Assembly (NCBI GenBank): GCA_051892815.1
Contig: JBJFGP010000046.1
Location: 1 to 5,126 of the forward strand
Direction: 5' to 3'
DNA length: 5,126 nucleotides
Source: JAXFQS01 sp051892815
GTDB taxonomy: Bacteria; Verrucomicrobiota; Kiritimatiellia; RFP12; DVOR01
The notes under the pieces are model-generated. The model made no database searches and had not been told where the DNA came from. It saw nothing but the letters and a program-made list of their open reading frames with translations. Shown here piece after piece: positions 1 to 5,126 of the stretch. Position 1 is the stretch's first letter. Each line of letters begins with the position of its first letter. The translations under genes were made by a program, and so were the position numbers.

Positions 1-320
1 TTGGGGCAGTCTCGTGGACGATCTTTGTCTGTTCCTTTCTGCCTTCCGGTGCGGCTATTTGCTTCTTTGTGGTGTGGTTGATGATGGCGTTTCTGCGCGG
101 GGCTATTGTCTCGAATGGTATGGCTAACTGGCTTGATTTGGTGTTGCCGGATCTATCTTTCTGCTGGCTTGCCGAGTTCCTGGCGCACGGGAAGCAAATT
201 CCCCATTCCTATTGGCTGTGGCCTTCCGTGACATTGCTTTCGCAAGCCGGACTCTATACACTTGCCGCTGTCCTGGTCTGCCGTAGCAAGGAGCCGGCGG
301 CGCATTGGGGAGACGCCTGA
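1..320 (+). CDS. ABC-2 type transporter permease, C-terminal part (5' end outside window)
   Basis: Reading frame 3 is open from the left edge to the TGA at 318-320, giving 105 visible residues; the start lies upstream of the window. What is seen: a hydrophobic segment at about visible residues 4-31 (TIFVCSFLP...FFVVWLMMAF), a hydrophilic stretch with LVLPDLSFCWLAEF and HGKQIP, a last hydrophobic helix at about 71-94 (WLWPSVTLLSQAGLYTLAAV), and a short tail CRSKEP. Known of the family: ABC-2 permeases often end with a PD/PN-x-x-F loop, a small G-x-x-IP turn, a final Tyr-containing helix and a basic cytoplasmic tail, and this piece follows that plan. The stop overlaps the start of the ATPase gene by one base, so the protein is most likely the membrane partner of that ATPase. 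Internal GTG and ATG codons near 69-86 fall inside the first helix and are not good starts. The assignment rests on topology and context; the substrate is unknown. Confidence 0.75.
   Translation, partial: GAVSWTIFVCSFLPSGAAICFFVVWLMMAFLRGAIVSNGMANWLDLVLPDLSFCWLAEFLAHGKQIPHSYWLWPSVTLLSQAGLYTLAAVLVCRSKEPAAHWGDA
307..312 (+). promoter_or_regulatory. Shine-Dalgarno site for the ABC ATPase gene
   Basis: GGGGAG lies inside the last codons of the upstream permease gene, seven bases before the ATG at 320. It favours ATG 320 over the in-frame TTG at 305, which would lie upstream of this site and add only five residues. With the TGATG stop/start overlap it suggests that ribosomes finishing the permease reinitiate on the ATPase. 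Confidence 0.55.
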
Positions 321-1210
321 TGTCGGCACCTCTGATTACTGCGACTGATTTGGTCAAGGTCTACCGGGACTTTTGGCGCCGTCCCATCGTCCGGGCGGTA
401 GATGGTTTGGGCTTTGAACTCCATCAGGGCGCCCTGATGGCGATTATCGGCCCCAATGGTTCCGGCAAAAGCACGACACTCAAGATGCTCCTGGGGCTAC
501 TGCGGCCGGATGAAGGAAGCCTCTCCATTCTGGGGCATCCGGCCGGTTCGATTGAGGCCAAGCGGGCGATTGGTTTCTTGCCTGAACTTTCCGCATTACA
601 CCCCTTCCTGACGCCCCGGCAGACGCTTGATTTCTATGGCTCTCTCTTTGGACTCAAGCGTGCCGAACGAACCCGCCGGACGGAGCAACTGCTGGAAATG
701 GTACGCCTGGACGCTGTTGCAGATCGTCCCATTTCGGGGTTTTCCAAGGGGATGGCGCGCCGTGTGGGATTGGCTCAAGCGCTAATCAACGCGCCTTCGC
801 TGTTGCTGCTCGATGAGCCGACCTCTGGGCTTGATCCGGAGGCCTGCCGCGAAATGAAGGATTTGCTGCTTGCGCTGAAAGGCGCCGGGGTTACGGTGTT
901 GATGACTTCCCATATATTGGGGGATGTCGAAGAGGTCTGCGACGAAGTCTTGGTGATGAGCCGTGGGCGGGCTGTTACCCGTGGCCCGGTTGGCGACCTT
1001 TTGCGCCGTGACGATGCCGTTCGCTTCACCGTTGACGGGGTATCGCCGAGCGACGCGGAGCGGGCTTGCCAGACCCTTTCCCAGGCTTTGGGGCGGACGG
1101 TTCGCACCGATTCTCCGACCCTTTCGCTTGAGGCTTTCTTCCTCAAGACGATTCGTTCGGACAATGCTCCTTTCAAGCCTGCACCGTTCCTGCTTGAGCC
1201 TCGCCGATGA
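320..1210 (+). CDS. ABC transporter ATP-binding protein (ABC-2 exporter type)
   Basis: This is the cytoplasmic ATPase that powers the exporter formed with the flanking permeases. From ATG 320 the protein has 296 residues, usual for one ABC domain plus a short C-terminal extension. Motifs in order: Walker A GPNGSGKST (44-52), a Q-loop region reading GFLPE (85-89) without the classical Gln, signature FSKGM (141-145), Walker B LLLLDEP (161-167), D-loop SGLDP (169-173) and H-loop His198 in TSHIL. The FLPE and F/YSKGM variants are typical of ATPases paired with ABC-2 permeases (NatA/CcmA-like drug, sodium or polymer exporters). Residues after about 225 form a divergent accessory domain ending in SLEAFFLKTI, matching the usual SLE-x-x-F element of this group. 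The start overlaps the preceding stop by one base (TGATG), and the stop overlaps the next start by four bases (ATGA), indicating an operon. All catalytic motifs look intact. Substrate not deducible. Confidence 0.96.
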   Translation: MSAPLITATDLVKVYRDFWRRPIVRAVDGLGFELHQGALMAIIGPNGSGKSTTLKMLLGLLRPDEGSLSILGHPAGSIEAKRAIGFLPELSALHPFLTPRQTLDFYGSLFGLKRAERTRRTEQLLEMVRLDAVADRPISGFSKGMARRVGLAQALINAPSLLLLDEPTSGLDPEACREMKDLLLALKGAGVTVLMTSHILGDVEEVCDEVLVMSRGRAVTRGPVGDLLRRDDAVRFTVDGVSPSDAERACQTLSQALGRTVRTDSPTLSLEAFFLKTIRSDNAPFKPAPFLLEPRR

Positions 1211-2328
1211 ATGCTTTTCGCATTGCCTTGATGGTTTTTCGCACGGCTGCGCGTACACCGGCTTGCTACGCTGCCGCCGCTCTGATTCCGTTAGCCGTCG
1301 GGTTGCTGGCGTGTGCGTTTTCGGGGGAGGGGAGTAGCACGCCGGCGGGGATGGTGCTTTCCTGGTCATTGCTGTTGGGTTGGGCGATTCTGGCCACCAC
1401 GGGAATGCTGCTCGGGGCCAACCTGGTAGGCGGGGAGTTCGCCAGCGGCCGCTTCCGGACGCTCAAGTGTCAACCTGTCCGCTCCTGCGATTGGCTCGTC
1501 GGTGCGTGGGGCGGGCTGACGGGACTTGGGGGCGGATTGGCGCTGGTGTTGACTTTGACGCTTGCCCTTGCCGCTGGTTGGCGCGGCGGGAAGGAGTTCT
1601 GGACGCGGCCGGGCAATCGCGTCTCGGAGTCTCGCATAGCCGGGCCCCGCCCGGAACTGATTGCGCCGGGCGAATCCCACACCTACCACTTTGGGGCGGA
1701 TGGCCGCGGTTGGAGCCTGCGGGTCGCCTTCAGTCCCTTGGGAGGTTGGCACGATACAGTCGCATTGGTGGCAACCTCTGGGGGGAAAAGGTGCCAAGCC
1801 TCGGCAGGTTCTGGTGATAACCTTTTGGTGCCATTGGTTGATTGCAATGGGAGCGTGACCCTGACCAACCGCGAGACCCGACCTTTTGCCGCGCTCTACT
1901 ACAACCTCTCCGTCCCCGTCGTCCTTGTCCGCCCTGGAGCTCCCTTCGCGGTCAACCTCGCGAACCTTTGGCTCGTATCCACGGCGCTCTTCGCCTTTTG
2001 GAGCGCGGTTGGGATTCTGTCGGGGAGCCTCTTCTCCAGACCAGTCGCCATCTTCATTGGCAGTGTCGTTGCTCTGTTGCCCCTTGTCGCATCCGATCCG
2101 ACTACGCCGATGCCGACATCTTTGGGCAACCTTCTAGGCTGGTTGATTGCCCAGGGACTTGCTTGGATTGGGCGCCCGCTTGCGCAACTTCAGCCCGCGG
2201 ATGCATTAGCCCGCGGCGACCTGTTGAACACCACGCGAACGCTCCTTGCTGCGGCGGTCTATGGCGTAGTGGCCCCCTTGATTCTGCTGGGATTGGGCGC
2301 GTCTGCATTCCGTCGCCGCGAGCAGTAG
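1207..2328 (+). CDS. ABC-2 type permease with large extracytoplasmic insert
   Basis: This is a 373-residue membrane subunit, expected to pair with the preceding ATPase. Hydrophobic segments are seen at about 20-38, 48-70, 98-123, 250-275, 278-295 and 345-366. The cytoplasmic face after segment 2 has GGEFASGRFRTLKCQPV, like the E-x-x-x-GR/T-x-x-x-L coupling region of ABC-2 permeases. Segments 4-5 carry GSLFSRPVAIFIG, a pattern I associate with permeases of Verrucomicrobia and Planctomycetes. Between segments 3 and 4 (about 125-249) lies a soluble region rich in alternating polar and hydrophobic residues (HTYHF, WSLRVAF, DTVALVA, GSVTLTN), suggestive of a beta-sandwich outside the membrane. It holds two cysteines (196 and 213) that could form a disulfide. 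The tail is basic (FRRREQ). The ATG overlaps the ATPase stop in ATGA and has no good Shine-Dalgarno sequence, so translation probably depends on coupling. Topology is read by eye; the role of the insert (substrate capture or partner docking) is inference. Confidence 0.87.
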   Translation: MNAFRIALMVFRTAARTPACYAAAALIPLAVGLLACAFSGEGSSTPAGMVLSWSLLLGWAILATTGMLLGANLVGGEFASGRFRTLKCQPVRSCDWLVGAWGGLTGLGGGLALVLTLTLALAAGWRGGKEFWTRPGNRVSESRIAGPRPELIAPGESHTYHFGADGRGWSLRVAFSPLGGWHDTVALVATSGGKRCQASAGSGDNLLVPLVDCNGSVTLTNRETRPFAALYYNLSVPVVLVRPGAPFAVNLANLWLVSTALFAFWSAVGILSGSLFSRPVAIFIGSVVALLPLVASDPTTPMPTSLGNLLGWLIAQGLAWIGRPLAQLQPADALARGDLLNTTRTLLAAAVYGVVAPLILLGLGASAFRRREQ

Positions 2329-2353
2329 TCGGGGGCGTCGGCTGGGGGAAAGG
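2329..2353. other. Short gap between convergent stop codons
   Basis: Only 25 bases separate the TAG of the permease (2326-2328, + strand) from the TAG of the oxidoreductase (2354-2356, - strand). The gap is G-rich on the + strand and has no T-run on either strand, so no classical intrinsic terminator is visible. Transcripts from both sides may overlap here. Confidence 0.6.
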
Positions 2354-5126
2354 CTACCTTCCTGCGAGAATCAACTGGGCGTGGCGGGCATAGGCTCGGC
2401 GCGGATCCTTGGCGTAGGCTTCAAGCGTGCGGCGCCCAAGATGATCCTTGTCGCCAAGGTTGAAAAGTGCCCGCGCCAGGCATAGTTCCCGCAGACAATC
2501 GCTCCGTTCCTGATCGCCCAGCCCCAAGTTGAAGTCGGCAAAAACATCGTAGCCCTTGACCTTCGGTGCCGCGTTCGGTTTCAGCACGTGGCCGCCCACT
2601 TTCGGCAGGCGCAGCAACCGGGCAAGCGGCTCCGTACCGCACTTCTCGCCAATCGACTCGTAGGCCAATGCCAAGGCACGGAAATGGGAGTAGGCATCCT
2701 CCCCCGTGAGCAGAGAAGCCAGCCGGTCAAGTTGAGGAATCGCTTGGGCAGATTGCGTCCGCCCCAACGCGATAATCCAACTGTCGACCCAACTGACACT
2801 GCGCCCGAATTGATCCATCCCCTTGTAATTCCACCCCTTGTCCCAAGACGGCGTCGCAGCCAGTTTGGCAATCAGCGTGGGGGCCGCTTCCGGCTGGCGA
2901 AGCAACCCCAGCACATGCGCGTAAATCAGCCGCTCGTTCTCCTTTTCGCAACGGGAGAATGCCTGTTTCAAGAGCGGCAAGGAACGCGGCACGTCGGATA
3001 GAACCTTCGCCAGACCCGTGTAGTTTGTGCGCAAAGTCCCGACCGCCTCCGCGATGGCCTCGGGCGGAAGCGGAAAGTTGTCCTTCGCCCCGATGGCTTC
3101 GCGAGGAATAATCCCCAAGGCGCACAACTGCCGTTGCAGTGCCGGCATATCCACATCCCGCAACCGTTTGCCCGATGCAATGCTCATCGCAGCCGCCAGC
3201 CCGGCCGCATAACCCTGGTTTTGCAGATCCGGTTGCATCCGCAAGACCGGCATGGCGTCGCGGTGCGCACTCATCCCAAGACCCGTCACCAGCAGACCGT
3301 CGACCCGTTTCGGCAAAATCGCCCGGTAGGGAATATTGACCTCCAGCGTCTTGGCCGCGTGCGGCGGCTCGATGAAGAACTGGTCGGAACAAGTCTGCCC
3401 GTGCGTGTCAAAATTGGAACGGGCCAGCGAAATCGTGTCCGGGTAGGTTCTGTTGTTGACAATATCCTGCGCTGTGATATACTGTACCCCCATCAAGCGC
3501 CGCCGTTCACGGCTGTTCACGCACTGGCTTTGGTCCCAGACATAGGGACCAAAACTGTTGCGGGCCCGGAGCGTGAAGTGGCAGAGATCCTCAGCGTCGC
3601 AATCATTGACAAAGGCATAGTCGGTGTTCTGATAGCTGGCGCCGAGAATCTTGGGCGTCGACCCCGCGCCTTGAAGGGAGAGTTCGTCGGGAGTGATAAA
3701 CTCCGTCTCCTCTCCTGCAAAGGCTGCCAAGTCGGCGTTGCCCGTCGCATCGATGGCCGAGAGCGTTTCAATCCGACCGACAGAACCATCGGCCATGGCC
3801 ACCAGCACGGCTTGGATGGACTCCTTGCTGTTCACTTCTACGCCACAGACTGTTGACCCAAACCACAGTTCAGCGCCGGCTTCTTTTGCCTGCAATCGGA
3901 GCCATTCTGCCTTGGCTTGTCCATAGACCGCGCCGAAGTAGCGGACGCCTTGGTCGAGTTCGGCTGTAAAGCCCTGGCGGAAACCATAGCAGTACAGACC
4001 TATGAGCCCATCGGTCATTACTCCGCCTGCTCTCCAAAGGTAGTCGATACCGATAGTTCGGGCACCATATCGGGCTGCTGCTATGGCGGATGCTGCTCCG
4101 CTTGTGCCCAATCCCGCGACAACAGTCTGGCAATGTGCTATTGTTTGTGGTTGCTTTGGGGTAGGTAATGGGGCGGCAAGGGCGCGGGTAGATGCCAGTC
4201 TAGCAGCTACTTTGCCGGCTTGGGTGCCGATTAGTTCGGCCAAGCAGGAACGGTAGTTTCCTTGCTGGGCAAGGGTTTCTCTACTGATGTCGGTCAAGGG
4301 CCCTGCGACCAGGAGGTTGTCGATGGCTGGTGCGCGGCAGGCTGATGCCCAGTCGCTGGTGGGGGAGGGAGCAAGGAGGGGGTGTTGGAGGCGGGATTGA
4401 AGTGTGTCGGGGGGAAGGAATGAGATGGTATCGGCGGCGTCCAACTGTTGGGCGGTCCAGGTGAGGTCTCTTGCGTTCTGTTCTGCGGCGGCAAGGGTGC
4501 GTGCGGTGCCGTCGTCTAAGGGAAGGTCGAACTCGCATTTCCAGAGGCGGGCGTGTATTTCCCGGGGCTGTGTCTGGGCTTGATGGGGGCCGCGGTTATC
4601 CAATGTGATGGTCTGAACGGAGGAAATAGGTGTGGCGGTGACTGTGGGCAATGTGGGAGCGTTGCCGGATATGATATAGCGGGTGCAATGGTAAATGCCA
4701 GAGGGGAATGGTCGGAAGGGGATCCCTGCGGAGCGGGCTATTTGCGCGCGTTCGGTTGCGTCGACGATGACTTTTGCGCGAATGAATAATCGCCCGGTCC
4801 GGTCGTAAATATCGACTCCGGCGAGCTGTCCGTCTGGAGCCAGGCGGGCTTGGAATCCAGGGGTCCAGGTCCTGAAAGGAATCGCGTTGCTGGCTAGGGC
4901 TTCATCGAGTACGCGCTTGATGGCCATGGGGGTGGTTGTGCCGAACAAGGTGGCGCCTTTGGTGCGTTCGGGGGCTGCGAACGCCCGGGTCAAGGGGCAG
5001 GGGTAGGCGTCCGTGGGCGCGTCGCTGGCATCGATACGGAGCTTGCCGGCCTTATCGTCTCCGAGGTAGGGGCGCTGGGCAATCAGGTAGACGGATGCTC
5101 CGGCTTGTTTGGCGGCGATGGCTGCG
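2354..5126 (-). CDS. Tandem FAD-dependent oxidoreductase with C-terminal HEAT-like region (N-terminus outside window)
   Basis: The frame is open from the right edge to TAG 2354-2356, with 923 visible residues (numbered from the codon at 5125). Module 1 (about 1-325) begins inside a Rossmann fold, AAIAAKQAGASVYLI then RPYLGDD. It has VDATERAQIARSAG at 121-134 and NLLVAG (270-275) with GTQAGKVAARLA near its end, so perhaps only a leader and the GxGxxG strand are missing. Module 2 (about 330-675) restarts with the FAD motif GLGTSG (338-343), Asp361 after the second strand, WRAGGVMTDG, canonical IDATGNADLAAFAG (458-471), SRERRRLMG, DTHGQ and the closing VDGLLVTGLGMSAHRD...NQGYAAGLAAA. These are hallmarks of the FAD_oxidored family (PF12831). 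Residues from about 675 are helical and repeat-like (LIYAHVLGLLRQPEAAPTLI, LRELCLARALFNLGDKDHLG), resembling HEAT repeats. A flavin-dependent redox role is secure; the substrate is unknown. The TTG at 4991-4993 is an internal Leu codon. The gene converges on the ABC operon, so co-regulation is not implied. Confidence 0.93.
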   Translation of the reverse strand, partial: AAIAAKQAGASVYLIAQRPYLGDDKAGKLRIDASDAPTDAYPCPLTRAFAAPERTKGATLFGTTTPMAIKRVLDEALASNAIPFRTWTPGFQARLAPDGQLAGVDIYDRTGRLFIRAKVIVDATERAQIARSAGIPFRPFPSGIYHCTRYIISGNAPTLPTVTATPISSVQTITLDNRGPHQAQTQPREIHARLWKCEFDLPLDDGTARTLAAAEQNARDLTWTAQQLDAADTISFLPPDTLQSRLQHPLLAPSPTSDWASACRAPAIDNLLVAGPLTDISRETLAQQGNYRSCLAELIGTQAGKVAARLASTRALAAPLPTPKQPQTIAHCQTVVAGLGTSGAASAIAAARYGARTIGIDYLWRAGGVMTDGLIGLYCYGFRQGFTAELDQGVRYFGAVYGQAKAEWLRLQAKEAGAELWFGSTVCGVEVNSKESIQAVLVAMADGSVGRIETLSAIDATGNADLAAFAGEETEFITPDELSLQGAGSTPKILGASYQNTDYAFVNDCDAEDLCHFTLRARNSFGPYVWDQSQCVNSRERRRLMGVQYITAQDIVNNRTYPDTISLARSNFDTHGQTCSDQFFIEPPHAAKTLEVNIPYRAILPKRVDGLLVTGLGMSAHRDAMPVLRMQPDLQNQGYAAGLAAAMSIASGKRLRDVDMPALQRQLCALGIIPREAIGAKDNFPLPPEAIAEAVGTLRTNYTGLAKVLSDVPRSLPLLKQAFSRCEKENERLIYAHVLGLLRQPEAAPTLIAKLAATPSWDKGWNYKGMDQFGRSVSWVDSWIIALGRTQSAQAIPQLDRLASLLTGEDAYSHFRALALAYESIGEKCGTEPLARLLRLPKVGGHVLKPNAAPKVKGYDVFADFNLGLGDQERSDCLRELCLARALFNLGDKDHLGRRTLEAYAKDPRRAYARHAQLILAGR

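Noticed and set aside
305..307. TTG at 305 as start of the ABC ATPase
   Set aside because: ATG 320 has a well-placed GGGGAG upstream and the usual stop/start overlap. The five extra residues from TTG add nothing recognisable.
782..1369. 195-codon open frame on the - strand
   Set aside because: It is antisense to the ATPase and the start of the second permease, has low-complexity basic composition and no recognisable motif.
2310..2341. Possible hairpin across the permease stop codon (CCGTCGCC with GGCGTCGG)
   Set aside because: The stem has a central T-T mismatch, a 16-base loop and no T-run after it, so it is too weak to call a terminator.
1842..2393. 183-codon + strand frame overlapping the end of the second permease
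   Set aside because: It is rich in Arg, Pro, Cys and Trp and is out of frame with a well-supported membrane protein; it crosses the convergent junction into the opposing gene.
3489..3530. Short direct repeat GTTCACG...GTTCACG near 3505-3521
   Set aside because: Two seven-base copies inside coding sequence are expected by chance; no array or further copies were seen.
3134..3856. 240-codon open frame on the + strand opposite the oxidoreductase
   Set aside because: It lies wholly antisense to FAD module 2, whose motifs are unmistakable. Its product is rich in Arg, His and Gln with no domain, typical of a shadow frame in G+C-rich DNA.
4991..4993. TTG as start codon of the oxidoreductase
   Set aside because: The frame stays open to the window edge, and the 44 residues upstream have clear Rossmann-fold character (AAIAAKQAGASVYLI, RPYLGDD), so this TTG encodes an internal Leu.

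Overview
The window is densely coding, with two blocks facing each other. It looks like a bacterial chromosome of moderately high G+C (60-72% in the 60-base stretches I counted by hand). The closest match in style is the Planctomycetes-Verrucomicrobia-Lentisphaerae/Kiritimatiellota group. Two things suggest this: a large FAD-dependent oxidoreductase ending in HEAT-like helices, and an ABC-2 exporter with a permease / ATPase / permease layout whose sequence style I associate with those phyla. This placement is from memory of family style, not from a search.

Positions 1-2328 (+ strand) hold an ABC-2 export locus of three genes. First is the C-terminal part of a membrane permease (entering from the left edge, ending at 320). 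Next is a complete 296-residue ATPase (320-1210) with every nucleotide-binding motif recognisable. Last is a complete 373-residue permease (1207-2328) with six predicted membrane segments and a soluble insert of about 125 residues after the third. The stop/start overlaps are 1 base (TGATG) and 4 bases (ATGA), so the three are probably co-transcribed and translationally coupled. The two different permeases would form the membrane channel and the ATPase would drive it. The substrate cannot be read from the sequence.

Positions 2354-5126 (- strand) hold one very large gene that runs off the right edge without its true start. The 923 visible residues contain two consecutive FAD-dependent oxidoreductase modules and then an alpha-helical HEAT-like C-terminal region. 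It converges on the permease with only 25 bases between the stop codons, so the two blocks are separate transcription units and nothing in the window ties them functionally.

The most interesting signal is in the oxidoreductase. It is a double FAD-fold protein in which the second module has textbook motifs and the first is divergent. Strand base composition also changes sharply close to the junction between the modules (about 4140). I see no RNA gene, mobile element, CRISPR array, attachment site or convincing terminator.
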